DNA from: Entomortierella parvispora
Taxonomy: Eukaryota; Mortierellomycota; Mortierellomycetes; Mortierellales; Mortierellaceae
Assembly: GCA_963573315.1 (NCBI GenBank)
Contig: OY752150.1
Coordinates: 1,674,001 to 1,738,000, forward strand
Reading direction: 5' to 3'
DNA: 64,000 nucleotides
The first letter of the stretch is position 1. Every line of letters begins with the position of its first letter. This document shows, one piece after another, positions 11,868 to 23,294 of the stretch. Both the position numbers and the translations under genes were made by a program. The notes beneath the pieces were generated by a model, which did not search any database, was not told the origin of the DNA, and was given only the letters and a program-made list of their open reading frames with translations.

Positions 11868-13305
11868 TTATTGCTGTGATGCTTGATTAAGGACAGAAGT
11901 TTGTGTGGTTGTTTCGATCCGAGAAGAATATGCCATACCACATCTCTTTTCCAAGAGCCTTATGGTACGCTCCAGATCATTTATGCGGCACTGAGCTTGC
12001 TGCAGCTCTATTCTGGTCTTAAACATTTCCTCGCGAGCTTGTGACCGTTCCTCATTTGCTTTTGCAGTTTGCTCCCTGAATTGAGCAATCTCTTGGTTGG
12101 CCTTGGCCATGGCCGCCAATGTCTCTGATCTCTTGGACTCCAAATCCTTTTGAAGCACCATTATTCGATGTTGCTGTAACTCTTGTGCCATCTGCATCAT
12201 CTGCAACGATGCCTCATGACGTTCTTTGCCTTGATGTTCAAGTTGCCATAAGAGATCATCCATCCGAATATGCTGTTTCTTGGTCTCGGAACACAATGCA
12301 TTCATTTCTCTAGCGAATGCTATTCCCAGAGTGGAGTTTGTGTATGGAAACTGGACATGGGGTGCACCCGGCGGCAGGGCCTGCTCGAACAAAGATGATT
12401 CTTTATGTGATTCAGGCATGTCATCCGCGTTACTCACTGGCGGCAAGGCTGGTGGCGAGGCTGGCGGCCGAGAATTTCCCTCAGTAATTGGTGTAGCAAC
12501 GTCAAGCTCTGCGGAGAGATCGATGGCCTCAGAAGCTGACGCACGGGATTCGTCGTTGTTAGACTGTGAAGATGGTGGCTCTACTGATCCAAACTTCAGC
12601 GGCTCAGCGAAGCTGTTGCATGTGATGAGAGGTTCGGTGGCCGATAGATCCTGTCCTCGGGGTTTATCTGACGATGACTCTGCCTTGCCTGTCGTCTCTA
12701 ACTCCAGACTGCCAGGAAGAGCAAAGGACGTGGAGGCGTAAGAGGGTCGAGTCTGACGTGTGGTGGTAATGATTGAGGCGGATACGTCTGCTTTAACCGG
12801 TGTATCCGCAAGTATAGTTAAGGAGGAGGCTACAGACTCCTGACCCTGCGGTCCTCCTGCTCTTGGGATCTCTCTCCAGTCTAGAGAAAAGAACATTTTT
12901 AGTGAGCAAAAAGGAAACTTCAAGGACGTAAAAATCTGGCAATCCGCTTTTTCACTGACCCTCCTTTCGATCACTCGCCTCTTGCCGCTTTAGTACCCCA
13001 TCTTTTGGCAGGTGAGCGGATGACTTCGCTTTCGAATGCTCAGCGTCTTTTGTTGAGGGCGCCAGAGTGGTGTTCTTGCGAATCCGATCACCTCGGTCCC
13101 ATTGAGCCTTTCTTGGGCTGTAGTTTGGGTCGTACCTCTTGCCTTGATAGTTGCTATTTTGAGGCGGGATAGAAGGCGACGCAGGGTAGAAAGCTAAGGA
13201 CGAATGGAAACCGGAGCGATGATTACACCTTCTGTCGGAAGGATGAATGTGGTAGTCTGATTCAAACCGTTGATGGCGGTGCGATTCGCGGCTGGAAGGA
13301 GGCAT
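11868..13305 (-). CDS. Coiled-coil protein of unknown function
   Basis: Two exons, 13305-12960 and 12880-11868, join in phase over a GTCAGT...CTCTAG intron into 452 residues. The N-terminal third is basic and rich in His, Ser, Arg and Pro (MPPSSRESHRHQRFESDYH start). The middle is disordered, Ser/Thr/Pro-rich (PPASPPALPPVSNADD). The last 150 residues form a long predicted coiled coil (MNALCSETKKQH onwards, with LQMMQMAQELQQHR and LQKDLESKRSETL) ending near LLEKRCGMAYSS. I do not recognise a family; the coiled coil suggests dimerisation or scaffolding. The start is divergent from the CK1 gene, so the two probably share the 384-bp promoter region. The gene model rests on intron phase and codon continuity. 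Confidence 0.65.
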
Positions 13306-13689
13306 TGGCTAGAAAATGAGTGTTTTTCTGACGCAGGTTCGACGCGGGTTATTTTTGCTGCGTGGGTGGCTTAGCGGTCTGCCCGGGGGACGAAGAAAAG
13401 AACGGGGAAAAAGGAGGCACGGAGTGCACATGCACTCACACCCTGGTCGCCTCTGTGCATTCTCTCGCTCTCACTGCTACTCTCTTGGTCACTCTTCTAC
13501 CACGCATTGTCTGTCCTCGCCGCTTACTTGCCTAATATCCTACAACCATCACCCCTTTCCCCCTTTAAACCTACCGCTTTAATCCCACACCGTAAGCTGT
13601 CCTCACAACATGAAGAAACTCTTTTATGGCTCAGCTTTTAACAAACCTGACTCCTGTCGTGAAAGCTGGATTCATCTTTAGAACACGAA
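13306..13689. promoter_or_regulatory. Shared divergent promoter region
   Basis: This 384-bp gap separates the divergent starts of the coiled-coil gene (minus) and casein kinase I (plus). The CK1-proximal half is strongly pyrimidine-rich (CTCTCGCTCTCACTGCTACT, CCCCTTTCCCCC), as in many fungal promoters. No clear TATA box was seen. The role is inferred from position only. Confidence 0.45.
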
Positions 13690-15971
13690 ATGAGTGGCAT
13701 GTCGCAAACCGCACACTCGTCATCCAACATTGTGGGTGTTCATTACAGGGTTGGCAGGAAGATTGGCGAGGGTAGTTTCGGCATCATCTACGAAGGTGCG
13801 TGTCTCTTTTCCTCCCTCCCGTGGTGTCTCTTCTTCTCGCTCTCCCACAAAGATGCTGATTCCTTATACTTCATGTTGTCGCCGCGTTTAAGGCACAAAC
13901 TTGCTCAACAACCAGCAGGTTGCTATAAAGTTTGAGCCGAGAAAAAGCGACGCACCTCAACTCCGAGATGAGTACCGGACGTACAAGATTTTGGCTGGCT
14001 CAAGTAAGTTTTCACACTTTGATAAGATGTAGAGACTCTGCTGTGCGTCTGCGCTGCTAATTCTCATCGTCGAGAATGCGCAGTATGTGTACGCCCTTTC
14101 ATCCATATAATATTGGAGAGAGTAAATAATATTGTCTGTTCTCGTTCAAAGAGAGCTGAGATTGGCCGTCATTGTGTCTTTTGCGGGCCGTGTGGGATGC
14201 TCTGCCATGCTAACATTATTTTACACTATTGGATCCTTCAACTTCCCAGCTGGAATCCCCAATGCCTTCTATTTTGGACAGGAGGGTCTGCACAACATTC
14301 TCTGTATCGACTTGCTCGGGCCTTCTCTGGAAGATTTGTTTGATATGTGTGGGCGCAAGTTCTCAATCAAGACTGTTGCCATGGTTGCAAAACAGATGGT
14401 ACAGTTAGTTCTCTTCTAAACGCCCCCTTTCACCTTGGTGGGCATGTTCTGACCATTCGTTGTTGGTTATCATTCTATTTTTTAGCTTTCACGCGTCCAA
14501 ACTATCCATGAGAAGAACTTGATATACCGTGATATCAAGCCGGACAACTTTTTGGTAGGAAAACCCCATAGTAAACATGTTAACCTGGTCCATGTCGTTG
14601 ACTTCGGTATGGCAAAGCAATATCGGGATCCGAAAACCAAACAGCATATACCTTATCGTGAGCGCAAATCGCTTAGCGGGACTGCTCGCTACATGAGCAT
14701 CAACACTCATCTTGGTAGAGGTAAGACTTCCGATTTCCGAGTAGTTTGCCACAACCCATGAGAAGGCTAATTGCAAATCAACTTTTAAACATTTAGAGCA
14801 ATCTAGACGTGATGACCTGGAAGCAATGGGCCATGTGTTCATGTACTTTTTGCGAGGTGGACTACCTTGGCAAGGGCTTAAGGCTGCGACCAACAAACAG
14901 AAATATGAGAAAATTGGTGAAAAAAAGCAATCTACACCAATCAAGGAGCTGTGCGAAGGATTCCCTGGTATGTGAAGAGTAGTGTCCATGAGTGTACGAC
15001 ATTTGTATAAATGTTCTTATCTAACCAAGTCCTGTGCAAATGCCTTTCGTAGAGGAGTTTGGGATTTATCTCAATTATGTTCGGAAGTTATCGTTTGAAG
15101 AGACACCTGACTACGGCTTCTTAAGAGACCTCTTTACAAAGGCATTGAAGAATACGAATGAAACCGAAGACGGGGTATTTGACTGGATGCTTCTTAACAA
15201 CGGCAAGGGATGGGAGTTAGATTTCGATGTAAGTGGGCTATGTGGCATCGTGTTAGTTACTACCCATGCCGAGAGCTGAAGATACTCAATCAGCGTACTC
15301 TTCTTTTTTCTTCTCTTGAACGCTCCATAGCATTCTGCAAATCCGGTCCATAATCCTCATAATACCCACCATCACCATCATCATCACCACCATTCGTCTC
15401 GTGATCCCCAGCGTCTACACCAGCAGTCCCAACACGTTGTGCATTCCACTCAAATCTTGGCTAGAAATAGCGGAATCAAATGCAATCCCCAGCAACCTAC
15501 TGCACTGGCACTCAACACCTCGAAACTGAAGCATACACAGAGCATGCTGCGAGCCACTGGAGAGAATCGTGGAGATGAAGACGCAATAGCAGGTCCTGAC
15601 CAAGATTTGCTCCGTGAGCAGGGATACAGTCGAGTGGCTCCTGCTGCACAGCAGCCATCGCCATTGCACGATGCCCCCCGCGAGGATGGTAGCCAGAAAA
15701 AGATGGGATTCTGGAACAAGCTAATGGGTGTTATTACCTGCAGTAAGTGTTACTCTAAGAATAAGGCGGCCAGTTTGTCAGTTCTACTGTTTGGACTATC
15801 TTGTCCTGCATTCATGTTTTATCACCTCTCATTCGTAAAAGAGCATTGTGTCTCTAATGGCATAATCTTAGGAACTCTCTGGGCAGTCTTGTCTTCATTT
15901 TTCCGATGGTATTAACATTAATATTTTCTATATACGCTCCACTTACAGACCATCCGACAACAGCAGATTAG
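13690..15971 (+). CDS. Casein kinase I (CK1) serine/threonine kinase
   Basis: Eight exons (13690-13795, 13893-14003, 14250-14398, 14486-14720, 14797-14967, 15053-15228, 15331-15742, 15949-15971) join in phase into 460 residues. Kinase features in order: glycine loop [13 protein letters not shown], catalytic lysine in [16 protein letters not shown], catalytic loop [22 protein letters not shown], and the CK1-specific [13 protein letters not shown], then [13 protein letters not shown] and FDWMLLN. CK1 kinases act at the plasma membrane, nucleus or clock complex, phosphorylating acidic or primed sites. The C-terminal tail has nine consecutive His residues and ends ...[12 protein letters not shown], then NHPTTAD if the last GTAAGT/CAG intron is used. 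Reading through instead ends at 15915 with a hydrophobic tail. Only one Cys is seen near the end, so palmitoylation as in Yck proteins is uncertain. Confidence 0.92.
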
Positions 15972-16052
15972 CGAGTGAATGCGAGCCCAGGGGATTGACG
16001 TCTCTTTTTTTATTGTCGTTCGTCTAGTTATTAAAACCTTCGTGTGTGAAAG

Positions 16053-16380
16053 TGTCACGATCGGACAAGACAGGGACAAGAAGGTGAAGGAAAGGTGTGG
16101 TTTATTGTGAATTGCAGACTGAGGAACAAAGCAAGAGGACAGAGGGGTTTATATACTAGAGAGTGATGAAGGCCTGGACCAGGCCTGCGTTGAGTCAGAG
16201 ATGACACGGAAGAGTAGGATACATATCCGAGCAGGTACTAATCATAAGCCGGACCTATGAGTAGGGTCCGGGATGGCAACATAGATGAAGGAGAATGAGA
16301 TGGAGATCCTGATAGGTGCGGCTGAGAGATACGTACTAAGGGTAGCTATAGCCCTAGGTCCAGAACCTGGACGCCAGGGG
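16053..16380 (-). repeat. 3' LTR of element A, first part
   Basis: Positions 1-328 of LTR A, cut at CCAGGGG by element B. The remaining part resumes at 23158 with AGGGGTACTTG, so AGGGG is duplicated. Confidence 0.88.
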
Positions 16381-16549
16381 TGTGATGGTTGGGGGGTTCT
16401 GAGGTTCACAAGATGGAAAAGAGGATGTTTATTATAATACCAGGTTCGTGAAATAAAAAGGGTAGGAAAGAGGCTTAGCCTCCAAGCCTCCAGATAATCA
16501 AACAAAGTTAAAGTCACTTCTGCAGGTCACTATTCGGGATCCTGCACAA
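16381..16549 (-). repeat. 3' LTR of element B
   Basis: 169 bp with TGTG...CACA ends, preceded in plus orientation by AGGGG. The internal side begins AGCCCCCTCC, the complement of the polypurine tract. Confidence 0.85.
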
Positions 16550-17395
16550 GCCCCCTCCAAATTCTCGGTGGTCTTTTGTACAGCAATAGTAGGAAAACGT
16601 TCAAAGGGCAAGCCCTAAGCGTGCAAAAACCTCTAAGCTTTTCTCTTTTCTTGTTGACCTCGAGTTTTGCTTTGTTCATGACAGAGTAACCTGTCACCCC
16701 CCAATTTCGGGGGTCGTGTTTTTCTTACTCTTCTTTGTGTTTCTAGTAACAGCTGTAGTTTCTTCTTCACTCACAGTCATATCTAGAGACTCCTCAGCTA
16801 GGCGCTTGGCACTGTGAGGGTTCAGTTTGTTCCTTCTCTTATAATAAGCGTTCACCATTGCTTTAGAATCAAAGTGGTCGTAAGGAATCCATTCATTCTC
16901 TTCTTCGTCGTATCCTTTCCACTTCACCAAATAGGTCTGTTCTTGGAGTTCATCATCAAACTTGTCATCCATGATGCTCTCAACTTCAAACCTTTTTCCT
17001 TCTTCAGCAAGATCTTGGGTTACTAACTTGAGTTGATCAGGCGAGTAGTTCCTGGGGAGTATTTCATCCGTCAGGTCTTGTAGCACGTAGGCACCTCTTG
17101 AGGTCCTGTTTACTACTTTGAAGGGACCTTCATACTTAGGATCTAGGGCGCTCGAAGCTTTCTGATCTACTACCATGACCCATGATCCGGTTGAGAAGTC
17201 GGCCAATCTATTTTTGGCATTGAATTTCTCTACCATCCTTTTCTGTGTCTCTTTAGCCTTCTCGCTTATACCTGGAAATACCAGTTCGCTGAGATACTTC
17301 ATTCTGGTAAGCAGCTCAGCCTCTGACATAGGTCTGGGTTCTGCTTCCGAAAAGTCTCCGATTCCGGCGAAGGGTCGGCCAAAGAAGAGGGAGAA

Positions 17396-17846
17396 TGTCA
17401 CGAAACGTCGCAGACTCAGATCGTACGAAGTACGCGTCTCTTGTACCTCTGGTCTAGGATCGCGAACCTAGGATCTGTATCCGCACTCATTGGCTTGTCA
17501 TCTGATCTCCGACAAGTACCCCTGGCGTCCAGGTTCTGGACCTAGGGCTATAGCTACCCTTAGTACGTATCTCTCAGCCGCACCTATCAGGACCTCCATC
17601 TCATTCTCCTTCATCTATGTTGCCATCCCGGACCCTACTCATAGGTCCGGCTTATGATTAGTACCTGCTCGGATATGTATCCTACTCTTCCGTGTCATCT
17701 CTGACTCAACGCAGGCCTGGTCCAGGCCTTCATCTCTCTCTAGTATATAAACCCCTCTGTCCTCTTGCTTTGTTCCTCAGTCTGCAATTCACAATAAACC
17801 ACACCTTTCCTTCACCTTCTTGTTCCTGCCTTGTCTGACCGTGACA
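17396..17846 (+). repeat. Solo LTR of family A inside element B integrase
   Basis: TGTCACGAAACG ... GACCGTGACA, 451 bp, flanked by the perfect 5-bp duplication GAGAA (17391-17395, 17847-17851). Its orientation is opposite to the copy at 22439. It interrupts the integrase of element B. Confidence 0.9.
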
Positions 17847-20800
17847 GAGAAAGGAGTAGATCCGTGAAGACTAACTGTCCTGGTGTTCATTTGCAGCTGG
17901 GTCATAGAGAGATATGTGTCCCACTTATTCAGGTTGCCTTCAATTGCTTTCCGAATATGAGACTTTACATTGCTTACTTGTCTCTCTACTGCCCCGTTAG
18001 AGCTTGGATGATACGGAGTTGATAGTCTGTGATCTACTTTGAGGTCATTCGTGATGATCTGTATGAGATAGTTGGCGAATTCGGTTCCGTTATCACTTTG
18101 GAGAACTTTTGGGAATCCAATGTCGCAAAATACAGAAAACAGTGCATTGGCAAGTGTAGCCGCAGACTTGTTTCTTAGTGCTCTCAGGAAGACGAATCGA
18201 GTGCAAACATCAACGACGATCAATATGTAATTATTGCCTCTCTCACTTCTGGGGAGCTGTGCCAGATCGACCTGGAGGTGTTCTCCCGGCAAGTGTGCGT
18301 GCACTGCTTGCATCGGATGATATCCCTTCCTGGCGATGTTGTAGTGTTGGCAAGGGCTGCATTTTCTTACCCAATGGAGGCAGTCCTGCTTCATGTGAGG
18401 CCACTTGTAACCTTTCAATTGCAGCTGCTTCACCATTTCATTCGAACCAGGATGACCAAATTCATGGATTTTGGCCATCAGCTCCTCTCTTTCCTTTTTC
18501 AAGTGAGGAGAAAGGAGCTCGTCATTTTTGTCTCTGATCAGGTGTTCGAAAACAGTCAAGCTCCCTGTGTTAGGAAGATCGCTTGCGTTCTCTTCCTTGT
18601 GATCTTGCTCTAGAGGTTCCGTGTTCAGACTCTTGGCTAAATCGTCAGAGGAGATACTTTCTTCTGGCTCTTTTTCTGTTGTGCCTACCTTAGGAACCTT
18701 ACTCTTGGAATGGCTCCTTGTGGTAATTGCTGCCACTTGGGCTGATTCAGTTTCCAATCCCTCCATTCGTTCTCCATCCTTCGCCGCCGGGATGTCCCAC
18801 AGATCTGCGGGGAATGCTCTGGAGAGTGCATCTGGAATGACATTCAAGATGCCAGGCCTATACACACATTGGAAGTCATATTTGAATATTGTCTCCTTCC
18901 ACTGGTCAAGCACTCTTGGCAACTCCTTCTGTTCATGGATATAAGTGAGCGGCCTGTGGTCGGTGTAGAGTGTGAACCTTCTCCCATAGAGGTAGTAGTG
19001 GAATTTGTTTAGGGCAAAGATAATTCCCGCCAGCTCTTTTTTGTAGGCTGGATATCTCCTTTCGGATGAAGACAGTGCTCTCGCCACAAAGGATATATAC
19101 TTCACCTCAGTCTCACCTCCGGTCTTCTTGACCAGTTGGTAAAGAACTGCTCCTAATCCAAGATTTGACGCGTCTGTCGCCGCATAGAAGGGCCGACTGA
19201 AATCCGGGAAGCAGAGAATAGGTGCATTTTGTAATAGCTCTTTGAGTGAATCGAAGCAGCTTTGTTCCAACTTATTAAGTGTGAAGTTGTACTTTACATT
19301 CCGCAATCTGTCCAAAGGAGCGGTCAGAGTACTGTAGCAAGGGATGAACTCTCTAAAGAAGTTAAACATACCCAAATATCTCTGTATCATTTTGGCATTT
19401 GTTGGGGGGGCCCATGTGTGAATGTTGGCCAACTTATTTTTGTCTAAGCTTTTCCCGTGCCTGTCAATGATAAATCCCAATAGGGAGATTCTTGATCTCA
19501 GAAAGTTGCACTTTGCTCTGTTGATGATCAGTCCTGCTGCCGTCAACTTCTTAATCACTTCGGCTGTACGTTCTAAGCACTCCTCGATGGTGTCTCCGTA
19601 TATGAAACAGTCATCCAGGTAAGGGCTACAGTTCGTCAGGCCTCCTAAGATCTTAGTGATGCCTCTCTGAAAGTGGCTGACTAACGGTGATAGTCCGAAA
19701 GGAGCTTTAGCGAACACGTACTGCTTTCCTTCGTAAGTAAAAGCCGTGTATTTCCTACTCTCCTCATCAATTGGCATCCTGTGGTAAGCCTGAGAGAGAT
19801 CGATCGTAGTGAAGTACTTATGGCCTGCAGCTTTTTCGATAATGTCAGTGATCAATGGCAATGGGAATCTGTCAATCTCTTCTAGATTGTTGTTGAGCTC
19901 TCGGGGGTCAAGGCACACTCTGTATTTTATGACCTTCCCGTCCATAGATTTTCGTACTGCTAAAGTCAGGTTGTTATTATAGGCACAACCTGGGGGCGCG
20001 TCCTCAATTACTTTGTCTTTTAGCCAGTTTTTGATGGTCTCATCGATCAGTTCTTTTTGGGAGTGGGCGTGCCACTTTCTAACGTACTGATAAATGTGTG
20101 CCCCTTTTCGTACTTTGAGGTGTACTTTCATGATGGGAATTGGGCAATGGCTTGCAGGATCTATGGCTTCATTTCGAGCTAGTAATGGCTCAAGCTCTTC
20201 CAGCATTTTGTTTCTGGCGGCTTGGAATTCTTCCGTCTTTTCTTCTTCTAAGACGTCGTCGGGAATCAGCAGGGGTTGTAGATCCTCCATCTGATAATCT
20301 TCTGACGAAGTGAACTTGAAACATTCTCTTCCTTCTAATCGGAAACCGTGGCGCGGTAGAAGGTTCATCCCTATGATAGCTTGGCAATTGGCCAAGTTCA
20401 TTATGTACATCTCGGATAGTGAAGTTCTTTTGTTCATTTTTATTTTGAGCTTCTGAACAGTTCTCAAGCAGTCTACTCCTAGACCTGCTGCTGCCAGCTC
20501 GGTCTGTGTTCCGGGGACTGATTGGTACTTCAGCTTAAGCTCGTCTGCTACCTCTCTATGTAGTATAGAGACCGTGGAGCCGGTATCCAATAGGGCTTTT
20601 ACGGTTCTTCCACCTACATTCAGGGCAATAAATTCACGATTGTCAGACATGTCTGGACCTTCGTTGGACGCTGCTGCTATCCTTAGCCTCGCTGGACTGA
20701 TCAGAGGACTTACCTCTTCTGATTCGGATGAGTGAACATCTCTCCACACTTGAGAAGCCTCGGTCAGACTGACGATAGGAAACTGTAGGGAACTCACCTC

Positions 20801-22438
20801 CTTAGAGAGTAGTTCCATTTCTCTATTGTCGTCCTCTCCACAGACATCAAGTAGAGGCACATGGATCTCTGGATACCCAGATATTGCCTCCACTGGTCGC
20901 ACTGCTGCTACCGCCTTGGGTCCCGGCCTGGTCTTCTTGCAGACCCGTAGGTCTGGACGTAGCGACAATGCTGAGACCTTAGGGTAATTGACCTTAGGTT
21001 TGTTCGATTGTTGCTTCTGGTCGAACCGAACTCGCTTCATTTCGTACTTCTCCGGTTGAGTGATGCTCCAACACTGGTCAGCCGCGTGTGTGCTGCTAGT
21101 GGATGTACACAGCGGTAGAACACATGGTTTCTTCGTAACTGCCGAAAATGGAGTCTGCGGAGTCATACTTTTGGCTCCTGGCTTCTCCCTCCCGTAGGGG
21201 TGATGCCTTACACTCTTCTTCCCTACCGTGGCAGGGCCACCCTTGTTCCATGGAACAGGGTGAGGAGAGTTTGTAACAGGTGCAACAGCAGGAGTGGCGT
21301 GAGGTTGTATAGCCTTTCCTGCCTTGAGCCTCTGGACGTGCCAGTGTGTATTAATACACGGCTCACCCTGATAAACCGTATGAGTGTTGGATACAAACTC
21401 TAAATACAGTTCAACCGGGTCCTTTTGCTGACCTTCAGCCGTGGCTATTATGTTTTCTAAGGTAGAAAACTTGTCTAGAACCTTTTCCCTGCCTTGTTGG
21501 GGCAAGTCCGAGTAAAGAACCCTGATGAGTCGTAACTCAAAGGATTCTTTTCCTGTAATCCTTATCATCCTGCGCACCCTTTGTACAAACATGTCGACAT
21601 CCTCCGTCGGACGTTTACGAATTGTCATCAGTGCGGAATTGACGTCGGCTTTCAACTCGGATAATCGAAGCTGGTCCTTGAGACATTGTTGGACATTGAT
21701 CCAGCTCTTAGGGGCGTACTTACTGTTGAAATGGATCTGTTCCTCAAAGTTCCTTTTGAGTTCTAGATCCATCATGGACGTGGTCTCTGAGAGGGAGTGA
21801 GGCATTAACCTGTAAGCCAGTGGTCCGAAGTGCTCCGCCGTGAGCGTATCTTCATAGTACTTTTTAAAGTTCTCGAAGAATCGATACACTTGGTCCACTA
21901 ATATCACGGCTAGGTCCTGCTCAACCGAGCCAATATCGATCTTGAATTTGGGGGCCTTGGCGATGATTTCGCTGGGGAGAGTCACCTTATCGTAGTCGAT
22001 TTCATCCTGAGTCCCTGGCTTGACTGGAAGGGCCTTTACTTTCAGCAACCCGGCCAGCAAGCTGTGATGCCTGGGCATAGTCGGACTGACCGAAACAGCT
22101 GCCGTGCCATTGTCCGAAGCTCGTCGCGTTGTCGGCAGTCGTTGTACTTCGGGGAAGATGTCGGTTATATCGTACAACTGGAGTACGGGTAGGAGTGTCT
22201 TTTTCGCCGTGGTGAGTCTCTCCAGATTTTCGTCGTAGCGCTGTTGGGTCCCTTTTATTCTGTCGTTTACTTCGGGTCCTGTCAGGTCGCGGAGTGATGA
22301 TAACTGTAATGTGAGATTCAATGCTGCCGAGGCGAAATCCTCCTTGAGTTGGTCGGCTTGGTGTCTGATTCTTTCGACCATAGTCGGCGGTTCAGGGGTT
22401 TCCACCATTTCGACGTCATCTTGGTCCGAGTCGGTCTG

Positions 22439-22890
22439 TGTCACGGTCAGACAAGGCAGGAACAAGAAGGTGAAGGAAAGGTGTGGTTTATTGTGAATTG
22501 CAGACTGAGGAACAAAGCAAGAGGACAGGGGGGTTTATATACTAGAGAGTGATGAAGGCCTGGACCCAGGCCTACGTTGAGTCAGAGATGACACGAAAGA
22601 GTAGGATACATATCCGGGCAGGTACTAATCATAAGCCGGACCTATGAGTAGGGTCCGGGATGGCAACATAGATGAAGGAGAACGAGATGGAGGTCCTGAT
22701 AGGTGCGGCTGAGAGATACGTACTAAGGGTAGCTATAGCCCTAGGTCCAGAACCTGGACGCCAGGGGTACTCGTCGGAGATCAGAGGACAAGCCAATGAG
22801 TGCGGATACAGATCCTAGGTTCGCGATCCTAGACCAGAGGTACAAGAGACGCGTACTTCGTACGATCTGAGTCTGCGACGTTTCGTGACA
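22439..22890 (-). repeat. Solo LTR of family A inside element B gag
   Basis: TGTCACGGTCAG ... GTTTCGTGACA, 452 bp, flanked by GTCTG (22434-22438, 22891-22895). It shares the CACGGTCAGACAAGGCAGG variant with the solo copy at 17396. It splits the element B frame 16 codons after the ATG. Confidence 0.9.
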
Positions 22891-22989
22891 GTCTGGTTCC
22901 GGGGAGGTGTATGTTGAGGTTGTGGACCGTCCGACATTCGGGTGTTGAAGGTGAGGGTAATAGTTGTCTTTTCGGATATGTGAAAAAAA

Positions 22990-23157
22990 TGTGATGGTTG
23001 GGGGGTTCTGAGGTTCACAAGATGGAAAAGAGGATGTTTATTATAATACCAGGTTCGTGAAATAAAAAGGGTAGGAAAGAGGCTTAGCCTCCAAACCTCC
23101 AGATAATCAAACAAAGTTAAAGTCACTTCTGCAGGTCACTATTCGGGATCCTGCACA
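22990..23157 (-). repeat. 5' LTR of element B
   Basis: 168 bp, nearly identical to the copy at 16381-16549. On the minus strand the internal side begins TTTTTTTCACATATCC. Confidence 0.85.
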
Positions 23158-23285
23158 AGGGGTACTTGTCGGAGATCAGATGACAAGCCAATGAGTGCGG
23201 ATACAGATCCTAGGTTCGCGATCCTAGACCAGAGGTACAAGAGACGCGTACTTCGTACGATCTGAGTCTGCGACGTTTCGTGACA
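23158..23285 (-). repeat. 3' LTR of element A, second part
   Basis: This completes the LTR begun at 16053, starting with the duplicated AGGGG and ending CGTTTCGTGACA. The polypurine tract of element A abuts it. Confidence 0.88.
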
Positions 23286-23294
23286 ATCCTCCCC

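Larger units (their letters stand above)
16694..22937 (-). pseudogene. Element B Gag-Pol polyprotein, interrupted by two solo LTRs
   Basis: The ATG is at 22937. Subtracting the two solo LTRs with one copy of each duplication leaves 5,331 bp, exactly 1,777 codons, so a single gag-pol frame of about 1,776 residues without other breaks. Readable parts: gag-like N-terminus (DSDQDDVEMVETPEPP), protease (ALLDTGSTVSIL), RT (FTTIDLSQAYHRMP, YLDDCFIYGD), RNase H (FTLYTDHRPLTYIHEQ), integrase (CSPCQHYN, LQVDLAQLP, LQSDNGTEFANYL, TPYHPSSNGAVERQ), then chromodomain (YLVKWKGYDEEENEWIPYD). The RT active site is YLDD. Gag has no CCHC knuckle that I can see. A fused gag-pol frame like Tf1 contrasts with elements A, C and F. 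Breaks: LTR at 22439 (near the N-terminus) and at 17396 (integrase, after STPFS). Confidence 0.88.
16381..23157 (-). mobile_element. Ty3/gypsy chromodomain element B, inserted in the LTR of element A
   Basis: LTRs of about 169 bp (TGTGATGGTTGG ... GATCCTGCACA) lie at 16381-16549 and 22990-23157, flanked by AGGGG at 16376-16380 and 23158-23162. On the minus strand GGAGGGGGCT, a polypurine tract, precedes the 3' LTR. The two LTRs differ by very few bases, so the insertion is recent. Two solo LTRs of family A later landed inside it. Without them the element is about 5.9 kb. Confidence 0.9.
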
